Notes: a model not told the origin generated them from the letters alone. A DNA stretch of 64,000 nt from UBA2357 sp041916775 (GCA_041916775.1 JAYRYZ010000022.1:1-64000), one strand, 5' to 3'; shown: positions 32,518-41,417, counted from the first letter of the stretch. Made by a program: numbers and translations.

Positions 32518-33855
32518 TCAGCCTTCCTGGCTGCAATCACGCGGCTGCAGACCTTTTTCCTTTGCGTAGGCAGCCGACTTGGCGTCGATCAGCGGGCGCA
32601 AGGTGGCGCGGTCGGCATGCACCCAGTCGGTGAGGAGGTTCCACTTCGCGCCGTCCCACTGTTGCACCTTGGCGGCACCACCGCCCTCGTGATCCGAGCA
32701 CGACAGCTTCAGCGGCTGGAGCAGGCCCTGGAAGCCGATCTCGCGCAGGCGGGCCTCGCCGAGGTCGAGGTGCTCGAGCCCCCAGCGGCCCTCATCACCT
32801 GTCAGCGGACGGTTGCCGAACTTCTTCTGGCCGGCCCGGATCGCCTCGACGGCGATCGCGGCATTCACGAGGCCGGAGTTGTAATAGACGCTACCGAAGC
32901 TCTTCGGGTCCTTGAGGTCGCTCTTGCCCTTGTCCAGGATGTGGGCGCGGATGCGCTTGTGGATCTCGAAGTCAGCGCCCCCCGGGTAAGGGGTGAGCGC
33001 CAGGTAGCCCTTGCCAGCGTCACCGGTGGGCAGGACGTCCTCGTCCGAACTGGCCCAGATGTCGCCGATGATGCGGTCCACCGGGAAACCGAAGCGCGCG
33101 GCCGTCTTGATCGCCACCGGGGTGGACACCCCCCAGGTGCGCAGGAACACCCAGTCCGGCTTGCTCTGCCGCACCTGCCGCCACTGGGCGGACTGTTCGT
33201 TGCCCGGGTCGGCAACCGGGATCTGGATGTTCTCGAAGCCGTACTTTTCCGCGAGCAGCGCCAGCGGCCCCTGTGTCTCGCGGCCATAGGCGGAGTCATG
33301 GTAGACCGTGGCAATCTTCTTCCCCTTGAGCTTGTCGAGGCCCCCCTCCCGCTGCGCGATGTAGTTGATCACCGCCGAGGCCTCACTGTAGAAGGTCAGC
33401 ATCACCGGGAAGTTGTAGGGGAACACGCTGCCATCGGTCGCTTCGGTGCGCCCGTAGCCCAGCGTGATCAGCGGAATCCTGTCCGCGGCGGCCTTGTCGG
33501 ACAACGCATACGCGGCAGGCGCGCCATTGGGGTGGTAGAGCGCCACCGGTGCGCCGTTGAGCCCGTTCTTGAAGCGCTCGTAGCACTCGATGCCCTTCTC
33601 GGCAGTCCATTCGGTCTCGCACTCCTGCCACACCAGCTTCACACCGTTGATGCCGCCTTCCACCTCGTTGATGTAACGCAGGTAGTCGATCATCCCGGCC
33701 CATACCGGGATGCCGCTGGAGGCGTACGCACCTACGCGGTAGGTGGCGAGCGGGATGAACTGCGCGTCGGCCGCTGCGTGCGCATTCGGCAGCGCCGCAG
33801 TCAAGGAGAGGGTGAGCATGGTCGCGCCGACCATGCCTTTCAGGGCGATATGCAT
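32518..33855 (-). CDS. Periplasmic binding protein of the Liv-type importer, copy A
   Basis: Also 445 residues with a signal peptide (MHIALKGMVGATMLTLSLTA, cleavage after AHA). Long blocks are shared with copy B, such as YHDSAYGRETQGP, DKGKSDLKDPK and the C-terminal LSCSDHEGGG and PRDCSQEG. Differences cluster in the parts likely to touch ligand: THSTPASYALIEKAA in copy B is PNGAPAAYALSDKAA here, and DPAGGRTES is TLGYGRTEA. This suggests a duplication followed by a shift in ligand range. It lies directly after livM, with a 26-base gap. Confidence 0.9.
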   Translation of the reverse strand: MHIALKGMVGATMLTLSLTAALPNAHAAADAQFIPLATYRVGAYASSGIPVWAGMIDYLRYINEVEGGINGVKLVWQECETEWTAEKGIECYERFKNGLNGAPVALYHPNGAPAAYALSDKAAADRIPLITLGYGRTEATDGSVFPYNFPVMLTFYSEASAVINYIAQREGGLDKLKGKKIATVYHDSAYGRETQGPLALLAEKYGFENIQIPVADPGNEQSAQWRQVRQSKPDWVFLRTWGVSTPVAIKTAARFGFPVDRIIGDIWASSDEDVLPTGDAGKGYLALTPYPGGADFEIHKRIRAHILDKGKSDLKDPKSFGSVYYNSGLVNAAIAVEAIRAGQKKFGNRPLTGDEGRWGLEHLDLGEARLREIGFQGLLQPLKLSCSDHEGGGAAKVQQWDGAKWNLLTDWVHADRATLRPLIDAKSAAYAKEKGLQPRDCSQEG

Positions 33856-33881
33856 GCTTGTTCCTTGCAGGGATTGAAGTT

Positions 33882-34946
33882 TCAGAAGCGCAGCGGCCAT
33901 ACCGCGAGCCGGTCGCGCAGGTTGAGGATGAGGCGCACCAGGCCATCCGGCTCCTTGATCAGGAACCAGATGATCAGGGTGCCGAAGATGATCTTCTGCA
34001 GGTTCTGGATCTGGCCGGCATCGACTGCGCCGCCCAGCAGTACCTGCCCGGTGAAGCTGAGGAAGATGGGGAGCAGGCTGATGAAGGCGGCGCCGATGAA
34101 GTTGCCCGCGATGCTGCCCATGCCACCGATGATGATGATGAACAGGATCTGGAAGGAGCGGTTGATGTCGAAACTGCTCGCGCTGGCCGTGCCCAGGTAA
34201 AAGAAGGCCCACAACGCGCCTGCGACGCCGAGATAGAAGCTGCTCACTGCGAAGGCCTGGCGCTTGTACCGGTCCACCGGGATGCCGATCACCGCGGCCG
34301 CGGTGTCCATGTCCCGGATCGCCATCCAGCTGCGGCCGATCTGGCTCCTCACGAGGTTCGCCGCCACCCAGGTGAGCACCACCACCACGCTCAGCGTGAA
34401 GAGGTAGCGGCCGGTGGGCGTGCCGAGATCCAGGCCCAGCAGCGTCAGATTGGGTGCCGAGATCGTGCCCGACGAGGCGTTGTTATAGAACCAGGGGAAC
34501 TTGGTGAACACCCACTCGAGGAAGAACTGCGCCGCCAGCGTCGTCACCATCAGGTAGAAGCCCTTGATGCGGGCGCTGGGAATGCCGACCACCCACCCGA
34601 CTGCGGCAGCGGCCAGACCGCCCAGCAACAGCGCCAGCGGCAAGGGCAACACGGGCACGCGCAACAGCAGGTTGTAGGTCGCAAACGCGCCGACGGCCAT
34701 GAAGCCGGCCGACCCCACCGAGGTCTGCCCGGTGTAGCCGGTGAGGAGGTTGAGGCCGAGGCCGGCCAGTGACAGCACCAGAAACGGGATCAGGATGGCG
34801 TTCAGCCAGTAGTCCGAGCCCAGCCAGGGCACAAGCGCGAAGGCGAACACGAGCAACGCGAGCAAGGCCCAGGGCGGCTGGCGCGGGACCAACTGCAACG
34901 GCGCATTGTCGAACGGGGCAGGCAGGGTATGGGAATTGAGGCTCAT
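33882..34946 (-). CDS. livM: Liv-type ABC transporter permease LivM
   Basis: A 354-residue permease with about nine to ten membrane helices. LivM signatures are GYTGQTSVGSAGFMAVGAFA (about 69-88), a GFYLMVTTLAAQ block and the EAA-like loop with IRDMDTAAAVIGIPVDRYKR (about 211-230). It starts MSLNSHTLPAPF, six bases after livH. It forms the transmembrane pore with LivH. Confidence 0.93.
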   Translation of the reverse strand: MSLNSHTLPAPFDNAPLQLVPRQPPWALLALLVFAFALVPWLGSDYWLNAILIPFLVLSLAGLGLNLLTGYTGQTSVGSAGFMAVGAFATYNLLLRVPVLPLPLALLLGGLAAAAVGWVVGIPSARIKGFYLMVTTLAAQFFLEWVFTKFPWFYNNASSGTISAPNLTLLGLDLGTPTGRYLFTLSVVVVLTWVAANLVRSQIGRSWMAIRDMDTAAAVIGIPVDRYKRQAFAVSSFYLGVAGALWAFFYLGTASASSFDINRSFQILFIIIIGGMGSIAGNFIGAAFISLLPIFLSFTGQVLLGGAVDAGQIQNLQKIIFGTLIIWFLIKEPDGLVRLILNLRDRLAVWPLRF

Positions 34947-34952
34947 GAGCGT

Positions 34953-35834
34953 TCACACTCGTTCGATCGCACGCTCGCCGAAGAGGCCGGCGGGGCGCAC
35001 GTAGAGAAAGGCAAGGGCGATGAAGTAGGCGAACCACGGTGTGATGCCGCCACCGATGAACGGCCCGATGTAGACCTCGGCGAGGTTCTCGGCGGCGCCC
35101 ACGATGAGGCCGCCGACGATGGCGCCGCCAATCGAGGTGAAGCCGCCGATGATCAGCACCGGCAGCGCCTTCAGCACCACCAGCGACAGTGAGAACTGCA
35201 CCCCCTGGCGCGCTCCCCAGAGCAGCCCGGCCACCAGGCCGACGCAGCCGGCCACGGCCCACACGATCTGCCAGATACGGTTCAGGTTGATGCCGATGGA
35301 AAGCGCAGCCCGTGTATCGTCCGCCACCGCGCGCAGCGACACCCCGACGCGCGTCTTGTTGAAGAGCAGCGCCAGCACCGTGACCAGCGCGGCCGCCGTG
35401 GCGGCAGCGACGAGGTCGAAGTGGCTGATCATGATGTCGCCGAGCATCACCGGCGTATCCTGGATGCCAAGGTCGAGCGCGCGGACCTCCGCCCCCATGA
35501 GACCTTGCGCCAACCCCTCGACGATGAAGCTCAAGCCCAGGGTGGCCATGAACAAGGTGATCTGGGAGCGATTCACCAGCGGCCTGAGGATGAAGCGCTC
35601 GATCGCCAGCGCGCCTGCCGCCATCACCGCAACGGTGAGCACCAGCGCGGCGGCAAAGGGGACGCCCTGCTCGCGCAGGCTGACGAAGGTCAGTGCGGCG
35701 AAGAGCAGCATCGCCCCCTGCGCGAAATTGAAGACGCCGCTGGCCTTGTAGATCAGCACGAAGCCGATCGCCACCAGCGAATACATCGTGCCTGCGAGCA
35801 GGCCACCGATCAGGGTCTCGATGAAGAAGGTCAT
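34953..35834 (-). CDS. livH: Liv-type ABC transporter permease LivH
   Basis: A 293-residue permease with about eight helices, starting MTFFIETLIGGLLAGTMYSL. Family features are YKASGVFNFAQGAM (about 29-42), the EAA loop near RAVADDTRAALSIGINLNR (about 161-179) and GGFTSIGGAIVGGL (about 222-235). It has a GAAAG-type weak ribosome site and follows livG by 13 bases. Confidence 0.92.
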   Translation of the reverse strand: MTFFIETLIGGLLAGTMYSLVAIGFVLIYKASGVFNFAQGAMLLFAALTFVSLREQGVPFAAALVLTVAVMAAGALAIERFILRPLVNRSQITLFMATLGLSFIVEGLAQGLMGAEVRALDLGIQDTPVMLGDIMISHFDLVAAATAAALVTVLALLFNKTRVGVSLRAVADDTRAALSIGINLNRIWQIVWAVAGCVGLVAGLLWGARQGVQFSLSLVVLKALPVLIIGGFTSIGGAIVGGLIVGAAENLAEVYIGPFIGGGITPWFAYFIALAFLYVRPAGLFGERAIERV

Positions 35835-35847
35835 GTCGGATTCGCTT

Positions 35848-36639
35848 TCAGTGAACGGCGCCGAGATAGGCGGCGATGACTTCCGGGTTGCTCTGCACCT
35901 CTGCCGGGGTGCCATCGCCGACCTTGCGACCGTAGTCGAGCACCACGACATGCCCGCACAGCGCCATCACCACGCCGATGTCGTGCTCGATGAGAACCAC
36001 CGTGGTGCCCAGGTCGCGGTTGATGTCGGCGATGAAGCGGCTCATCTCCTGCTTCTCCTCCGCGTTCATGCCCGCCATCGGCTCGTCCAGCAGCAGCAGG
36101 CGCGGCGAAGCGATCAGCGCGCGTCCGAGCTCCACGCGCTTCTGGAGACCATAGGAGAGATGTCCGACCGCCACGTCCCGGTAGGGCTGCAGATCGAGGA
36201 ACTCCAGCACACTCTCCGCATGCTCGCGAAAGGCCTGCTCCTCGCGCCGGGCGCGAGGCAGGCGGAACGCCTGCTCGAGAAGATGCGTGCGCATGTGGCG
36301 CGACAAGCCTGTGAGCAGGTTGTCGACGACGCTCAGCTTCTTGAACAGGGCGTTGTTCTGGAAGGTGCGGCCGATACCGCGGCGGGCGGCCTCCAGCGGA
36401 TGGATGCGATGGAAGTGCGCCGACTCGAACACGACCTCGCCGGCATCGGGCCGATAGACGCCGTTGAGGATGTTGAGCAGGGAGCTCTTGCCGGCGCCGT
36501 TCGGTCCGATGAGGGCGCAGATCTCCCCGCGCAGCACGCTGAAGGATAGGTCGGAGATCGCCTTCACCCCCTTGAAGGACAACGAGATGTTGTTGACCTC
36601 GAGGATGGCGTGCGAGGCCTGCGTGCTCGCGCCGGTCAC
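35848..36639 (-). CDS. livG: Liv-type ABC transporter ATPase LivG
   Basis: A 263-residue ATPase starting at a GTG (written MTGASTQASH) that overlaps the stop of the AMP-binding gene as GTGA, so the two are coupled. Walker A is GPNGAGKSS near residue 45, the signature is LSYGLQKRVELGRAL and Walker B is LLLLDEPMAGMN. GRTFQNNALFKKLSVVDNL matches LivG. It works with LivF. Confidence 0.93.
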   Translation of the reverse strand: MTGASTQASHAILEVNNISLSFKGVKAISDLSFSVLRGEICALIGPNGAGKSSLLNILNGVYRPDAGEVVFESAHFHRIHPLEAARRGIGRTFQNNALFKKLSVVDNLLTGLSRHMRTHLLEQAFRLPRARREEQAFREHAESVLEFLDLQPYRDVAVGHLSYGLQKRVELGRALIASPRLLLLDEPMAGMNAEEKQEMSRFIADINRDLGTTVVLIEHDIGVVMALCGHVVVLDYGRKVGDGTPAEVQSNPEVIAAYLGAVH

Positions 36640-37589
36640 GCCGCGGTCCTCGTGAATTCCCCGACCCAGCGATGATCGGAGTGCGGCGTCACCGTATCCG
36701 CCGAGCGTACCGACTCCAGCCGCCCCAGGCCGAACTGGCGGCGTATGCGCGCATGCAGATGGCGTACCAGGCTGCGGCGCGGCGAGCGTGCGGCCCAGTC
36801 GCTCAACCGGCGCCGCAGGCTACCCTGCGGCGCGAGACGGTTCTCGATCTCGTCGCCGAGCCGCTGCAGGCGCGCCGGCGAGAGAAGGAGCACGACCGGC
36901 GCCACATCGCGCCGATCACGTGCGGCAGACTCGCTACGTTCGGGAAACGCGAGGCTGCCGCCGCCGCCCAGCCAGTGCGTGAGCACCAGCGCCAAGCCCT
37001 CGCGCCACTCCGTGCCCTCCTCCACCCAGGCGGAGCTCGCCCTGAGCGCTTGCCGATGACGCAGGAACTGCCTTTCACCGCGCTGGCCATCATGCAGGGC
37101 TGCAATCGACAGCACCCGGCTGCGGTCCGATGCACGGACAGGTGCATGTGCCGAGATCAGCACCACTTCGCGCGACGCATCACCCGCCGCCTGCAGCGCA
37201 GCGGCAACGTCCTCGCGCCGCTGCAGGTAGAGGTGGCTGGGCTGCAGCGCCGCGAGCTCCGCACGCCACTGTGCGGCGTCGCTGCTGCGTGGCACGCTGA
37301 CCACCTCGGCCCCCGCCTCGAATGCGGCGAGCGCGAGCAGCAGCAGCGTGGGCTCGAACGCACCGCTCAGCGCCAGCCGCGTCCCCGGACCCACCCCCTG
37401 ATCACGGAGCGACGCGGCCAGCACGCCCACATCCCTTGCCACATCCGCCCAGCGCCATGCCTTCCACTGACCACGGCGCTTGTGCTGCAGGGCGATCTGG
37501 TCCGGACGGCTCGCGCTCCAGTGTGCGGGCTGGTTGAGCCCGTCACCCCTCAGGGTGGATGACGATGAGTTCGAAGTGTGTGCGGTCAT
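36636..37589 (-). CDS. Truncated AMP-binding (acyl-CoA synthetase-like) protein
   Basis: A 317-residue protein whose first 130 residues (PAHWSASRPDQIALQHKRRG, then LAASLRDQGVGPGTRLALSG, LLLALAAFEAGAEVVSVP) match the start of long-chain acyl-CoA synthetases. The ATP/AMP signature (SGTTG-type loop) and the C-terminal lid domain are not found. The latter half is Arg/Ser-rich and looks diverged. Similar Liv operons often carry a full-length synthetase of about 600 residues here, so this is probably a degenerate or repurposed copy. The frame is intact, has GGAGAG upstream and overlaps livG, so it may still be translated for coupling. Confidence 0.6.
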   Translation of the reverse strand: MTAHTSNSSSSTLRGDGLNQPAHWSASRPDQIALQHKRRGQWKAWRWADVARDVGVLAASLRDQGVGPGTRLALSGAFEPTLLLLALAAFEAGAEVVSVPRSSDAAQWRAELAALQPSHLYLQRREDVAAALQAAGDASREVVLISAHAPVRASDRSRVLSIAALHDGQRGERQFLRHRQALRASSAWVEEGTEWREGLALVLTHWLGGGGSLAFPERSESAARDRRDVAPVVLLLSPARLQRLGDEIENRLAPQGSLRRRLSDWAARSPRRSLVRHLHARIRRQFGLGRLESVRSADTVTPHSDHRWVGEFTRTAA

Positions 37590-37649
37590 GGCAATCTCTC
37601 CATCAATGCAAGCAGCGGGCTGCGTTGTGGCTCGCCCGCGGCGGGGTCG

Positions 37650-39077
37650 TCAGGCCGTCTCGAGTGCGCGCGGTGCGGCCTGTTGCGGGTGTGCGGCGGC
37701 GTCATCGGCCTTGACGCGTTCGATGTCGCGATAGCGGTGCGCAGGGTGGGTGTCCGGCAGCAGCGGACCATCGCCAAAGAGCTTCTCGCGCAGCGTGCCA
37801 GGCCGGTAGGCCGTGGGGTAAACGCCCCTTCGCTGCAGCTCCGGCACCACGTAGCCGACCACATCCTCGAACGAGTCGTGCGCCAGCGCATACGCGAGGT
37901 TGAAGCCATCGACGTCGGTCTCGTCCACCCACTCCTGGAGGATGTCGGCGATGGTCGAGGGCGAGCCGACGAACACCGGCCCCAGGCCGCCGATGCCGGC
38001 CCAGCGGGCAAGCTCGTCGATGGTCCAGTCCTTGTCGCCGTTGGTGAGGTGCTCGACGACGGAGACGATGGCGTTGGTCTCGACCTTCTTCACGAGATCG
38101 GTGGGCGCGTACTGACCGAAGTCGATGCCGCTCCAGCCGGAGAGCAGCACCAGCGCACCGTCGTAGGAGGCGTGGCGCTGGTATTCCTCGAACTTCGCCT
38201 GCGCCTTGGCGTCGGTCTCGTCGACGATGATGGTGACCAGGTTGTAGACCAGGATCTTGCTCGGGTCACGGCCCGCCTCGGCGGCCTGGCGGCGGATCTC
38301 CGCGACGTAGGACTTCACCGCAGACTTCAGCGGCGAGCTGATGAACACGCATTCGGCGTGATTTGCGGCGAAGGCCTTGCCTGCTCCGGACGATCCGGCC
38401 TGGTACAGCACCGGCGTGCGCTGCGGCGAGGGCTCGCAAAGGTGATAGCCCGGGACGTCGAAGTACTTGCCCTTGTGCCCGATCTCATGCACTTTCTCCG
38501 GGATCGCGAAGATGCCGCGGGCGCGATCGCGCACCACCGCGTCCGCCTCCCAGCTGCCCTCGAAGAGCTTGTAGAGCACCTCGACATATTCGCTGGCGAC
38601 CTCGTAGCGGTTGTCGTGGCGGCGCAACCCACCTTCCCCGATGTTCTTCGCACCGCTCTCGAGGTAGGACGTGACGATGTTCCAGCCAACCCGGCCCTTG
38701 GTGTGATGGTCGGCGGTGGAGAGGCGGCGGGCGAAGGTGTAGGGGTGCTCGAACGATGTCGAGGCTGTGATGCCGATGCCCAGATGTTCCGTCGCCAGCG
38801 CAATCGGCGCGGCGAGCTGCAGCGGATCGTTCACCGGGATCTGCACGCCCTGGTGGATGGCGTGGTAGTTGTCGCCCTTGTAGACGTCGTAGTAACCAAC
38901 GACATCGGCGATGAAAATGCCGTCGAAGATGCCGCGCTCGAGAATCTTCGCGAGGTCGGTCCAGTACTCGAGATCCTTGTACTGCCACGACCGGTCGCGC
39001 GGGTGGGTCCACAGCCCGGGCGACTGATGACCGACGCAGTTCATTTCGAATGCATTGAAGTGGATGGTTTTGCTCAT
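37650..39077 (-). CDS. FMN-dependent monooxygenase, NtaA/SnaA/DszA family
   Basis: A 475-residue bacterial-luciferase-like flavoenzyme, starting MSKTIHFNAFEMNCVGHQSP. NtaA/DszA-type motifs are visible: a GIFIADVVGYYDVY block near 54-67, the ASTSFEHPYTFARRLSTADH stretch near 105-124, GRVGWNIVTS near 128-137 and YQAGSSGAGKAFAANHAE near 223-240. Members oxidise sulfones, dibenzothiophene sulfone, nitrilotriacetate or pristinamycin with FMNH2 and O2. A separate flavin reductase is needed and is not in the window. It lies next to the SfnB-type enzyme, which argues for a sulfur substrate. Confidence 0.85.
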   Translation of the reverse strand: MSKTIHFNAFEMNCVGHQSPGLWTHPRDRSWQYKDLEYWTDLAKILERGIFDGIFIADVVGYYDVYKGDNYHAIHQGVQIPVNDPLQLAAPIALATEHLGIGITASTSFEHPYTFARRLSTADHHTKGRVGWNIVTSYLESGAKNIGEGGLRRHDNRYEVASEYVEVLYKLFEGSWEADAVVRDRARGIFAIPEKVHEIGHKGKYFDVPGYHLCEPSPQRTPVLYQAGSSGAGKAFAANHAECVFISSPLKSAVKSYVAEIRRQAAEAGRDPSKILVYNLVTIIVDETDAKAQAKFEEYQRHASYDGALVLLSGWSGIDFGQYAPTDLVKKVETNAIVSVVEHLTNGDKDWTIDELARWAGIGGLGPVFVGSPSTIADILQEWVDETDVDGFNLAYALAHDSFEDVVGYVVPELQRRGVYPTAYRPGTLREKLFGDGPLLPDTHPAHRYRDIERVKADDAAAHPQQAAPRALETA

Positions 39078-39112
39078 GACGGGTGTCCTGCGCGTATCGG
39101 TTGAGGGGCGGC

Positions 39113-40372
39113 TCAGTTCCAGGGGTGACGGGGGGGATTCACGCCGTTGAGGTGGAAGTTGCCGATATGGAAGAACTTCCAGCGCACCGGGTCGTGCAGC
39201 GTGTGGGTGCGCGCGTTGCGCCAGTGGCGGTCGAGGTTGTGTTCCTTGAGCGTCGCGCGCGTGCCTGCGAGCTCGAACAGCTTGTTGGTGGCTGCAATGG
39301 CCACCTCCGTCGTCAGCACCTTCGATTCGCTGGTCACGAGCGTGGCCTGGTTGACCGTCTCGTCGCGCGGTTCGGCGAGTGCGACGTCGATTGCGCGGCC
39401 GGCGCGCTCGAGCAAGGCCTCGGCGGCGTGCAGGCGGATCACCAGGTCACCGATCGCACTGATCGTGAAGGGGTCGTCGCTCGCGGAGTCCTTGCCGCTG
39501 TCGATCCAGGGCCGACTGCGGGTACGCACGAAGGCGATCGTCTCGGCAATCGCTGCGGCGGCGATGCCGGCATCGATCGCCGACTGAATGATCTGCGAGA
39601 TCGCCCCGGCGGCGGTCGGCCGCTCGAAGGCCGCCACCGGGACGACGCGGTCGAGCGGCACCCTGACGTTCTCGATCCGGATCGAACCGGAGGCCGTGGT
39701 GCGCTGACCAAAGCTGGACCAGTCATTCACGACGGTGAGCCCGGGGGCGTCGCGGTCGGCAAAGGCGAGCCAGCCCTTGCCCTCTTCATCCACCGCGACG
39801 ATCGGCACGATATGCGCCAGCAGCGCGCCGGTGGTGTAGAACTTCTGTCCGTTCACCACGGCGGTCTTGCCCTCGACGCGCAGCTTCGTTTCGAAGGTGG
39901 CCACATTCTTGCTGCCCTTCTCCGAGAAGGCATTGCCGAAGCGGACGCCGCGCAGGACGAGCGTGAAGAGTTCGGCCTTCTGCGCCTCGGTCGCGTCGAG
40001 ATCGATGTGGGCAACGAGCGCAAGATGGTTCTGCGTGATCTGGGCAAGGCTCGAGTCGCCCTCGGCCAGGATGCGGATCACCTCGGCGACGGTTGCGTAC
40101 GACACACCGGCACCACCGAAGGACTTGGGCACCGTGATCCCCCACAACCCGCTTTGCGAGTAGGCATCGAGCTCGGCGATCGGCAGAAAGCCCTCGCTAT
40201 CGCGCAACGAGGACTCGAGCGCGAAGGTGGCGGCAAGTTTTCGCGCGACTTCGATCGCCTCACGATCGCTGCGGATGACATGGGCGGGCTGCACGGGACG
40301 TGGCAGTGCCGGAAACGGCGTCGCGGTGTTCACGCGCTGGCGCGTGGATTGTTCGGCGGGTACGTTGCTCAT
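39113..40372 (-). CDS. sfnB: SfnB-family acyl-CoA-dehydrogenase-like oxidoreductase
   Basis: A 419-residue flavoprotein of the acyl-CoA dehydrogenase fold, in the SfnB/DszC/SoxC branch used in sulfur-source assimilation. Starts MSNVPAEQSTRQRVNT with GGAG upstream. Visible: LWGITVPKSFGGAGVSY (about 76-92), VVNGQKFYTTGALLAH (about 173-188), and the C-terminal RHWRNARTHTLHDPVRWKFF (about 388-407), a typical DszC/SfnB ending. Likely an FMN-dependent oxygenase or dehydrogenase on a sulfur compound. It is the first gene of the operon; the promoter should lie in 40373-40500. Confidence 0.87.
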   Translation of the reverse strand: MSNVPAEQSTRQRVNTATPFPALPRPVQPAHVIRSDREAIEVARKLAATFALESSLRDSEGFLPIAELDAYSQSGLWGITVPKSFGGAGVSYATVAEVIRILAEGDSSLAQITQNHLALVAHIDLDATEAQKAELFTLVLRGVRFGNAFSEKGSKNVATFETKLRVEGKTAVVNGQKFYTTGALLAHIVPIVAVDEEGKGWLAFADRDAPGLTVVNDWSSFGQRTTASGSIRIENVRVPLDRVVPVAAFERPTAAGAISQIIQSAIDAGIAAAAIAETIAFVRTRSRPWIDSGKDSASDDPFTISAIGDLVIRLHAAEALLERAGRAIDVALAEPRDETVNQATLVTSESKVLTTEVAIAATNKLFELAGTRATLKEHNLDRHWRNARTHTLHDPVRWKFFHIGNFHLNGVNPPRHPWN

Positions 40373-40521
40373 GTTTCGGATCTCCATCTGGGGGAAGGCT
40401 GCAAAAGCGCATCGGATCAAGCTGATGCTTCAATCGCAGCTTCCGTGCCAGAAAAGAAATCTCAATAAATCATGAGCTTGCCTTCCTTCTCTCAGTCATG
40501 TTGCTGCGCAGCAAACAGTAA

Positions 40522-40563
40522 GGCCGCTTGGCATTGCTGCTTCAGCAGCAACGTCAAGCGGCC
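40522..40563. terminator. Nested hairpin downstream of the MFS remnant
   Basis: GGCCGCTT (40522-40529) pairs with AAGCGGCC (40556-40563), and inside it GCTGC-TTCA-GCAGC forms a second stem. It sits 27 bases after the stop of the minus-strand MFS fragment and so was probably that gene's terminator, although the U-tract is weak. Confidence 0.5.
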
Positions 40564-40589
40564 CGAGCCAAGTTCCCGCAACATGGGAA

Positions 40590-40730
40590 TCACATGGCGC
40601 GCGTGTCCGTCGTGTCGCGGTCGGGCGTGTAGCTCAGGCGTGGCATGAGCAGCAACGCAATGACAGAGCCGAGGGAGACGAGCGCGATGGCCGAAAAAAG
40701 CGGCAGATTGCCTAGCACCCTTTCGGGATG
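40590..40730 (-). pseudogene. C-terminal remnant of an MFS transporter
   Basis: A minus-strand frame with no start codon, read from about 40730 to TGA at 40590. It encodes about 46 residues: LGNLPLFSAIALVSLGSVIA, then LLLMPRLSYTP and a hydrophilic tail ending RAM. This is the pattern of the last helix and tail of a major facilitator protein. The frame loses similarity exactly where the serine recombinase fragment begins on the other strand. The assignment to MFS rests on hydrophobicity and general resemblance. Confidence 0.5.
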
Positions 40731-40758
40731 AACACCGTACTACTAGTGCTGCCGCAAG

Positions 40759-41385
40759 ATGGCTGTCTCGCCGACCGCCTGCTCGACACCCAACGTGCCG
40801 ATGGAGCGCATGGATCGACTCGTGCTGGAGCGACTGGTGGAACGGATCCTCACGCCCGAACATGTCACAAGCCTGCTGAAGGAATGGCTCACCGAGAAAG
40901 CGAAACACGACGTCACGTCGGAGCAGAAGATCGAACGGCTGAACCGAGCTCTGCGGGCAGCGGACGACAGTTTGAACAACCTTTACGCCGCAATCGAGAA
41001 AGGCATCATCAGCCTGGATTCGTCGCTGCAGGTCCGGGTTCAGGGACTGCGCGACGAGCGTGAGCGCGTACTCTCCGAAATCGCGCTGGTCAAACGCGAC
41101 AAGCCGTCGCCGCGCAAGATCTCGCCAAAGCAGGTCGAATACGCCTGCACTCGAATGCGGGCGATGCTGCTGGATACGGATCAGGGCTATGGCAAGCAGT
41201 TGCTCAAGCTGCTGGTGAGCGAAATCCGCGTTGGCACGACCGACGTGACCCTGACCGGCAGCAAAGGCGTTCTCGCCGATGCGATCTCCGAAATGAAACT
41301 GGGCACCTCTTTAGAAGAGGTGCCCAGCATCGTAATGAATTGGCGCGCTCGGCAGGATTCGAACCCACGACCCCCTGGTTCGTAG
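40759..41385 (+). pseudogene. C-terminal part of a large serine recombinase
   Basis: About 208 codons. NVPMERMDRLVLERLVERIL followed by a long coiled coil (EQKIERLNRALRAADDSLNN, then RVQGLRDERERVLSEIAL) is the C-terminal half of large serine recombinases. The resolvase catalytic domain, the recombinase domain and most of the zinc motif are missing: the frame begins at the junction with the MFS remnant. Downstream it keeps the family-typical GTS-EVPS-NWRARQDSN ending, and its last 15 codons lie inside the tRNA-Arg gene. This shows that the parent element integrated at this tRNA. Not functional. Confidence 0.8.
41299..41327 (-). terminator. tRNA-Arg terminator hairpin
   Basis: CTGGGCACCTCTT (41299-41311) and AAGAGGTGCCCAG (41315-41327) form a perfect 13-bp stem with a three-base loop, 13 bases beyond the 3' end of the tRNA on its strand and followed by TTTCATTT. 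The same bases encode the GTSLEEVPS end of the recombinase fragment on the other strand. Confidence 0.85.
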
Positions 41386-41417
41386 CCAGGTACTCTATCC
41401 AACTGAGCTACGAGCGC
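41341..41417 (-). tRNA. tRNA-Arg (anticodon ACG)
   Basis: A 77-base cloverleaf on the minus strand beginning GCGCTCGTAGCTCAGTTGGA. Acceptor arms GCGCTCG/CGAGCGC, discriminator G and encoded CCA. The anticodon loop CTACGAA between CCTGG and CCAGG gives anticodon ACG. The T arm contains GGTTCGAATCC. The 3' half overlaps the serine recombinase remnant, the usual attachment side for integrative elements. Confidence 0.97.
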
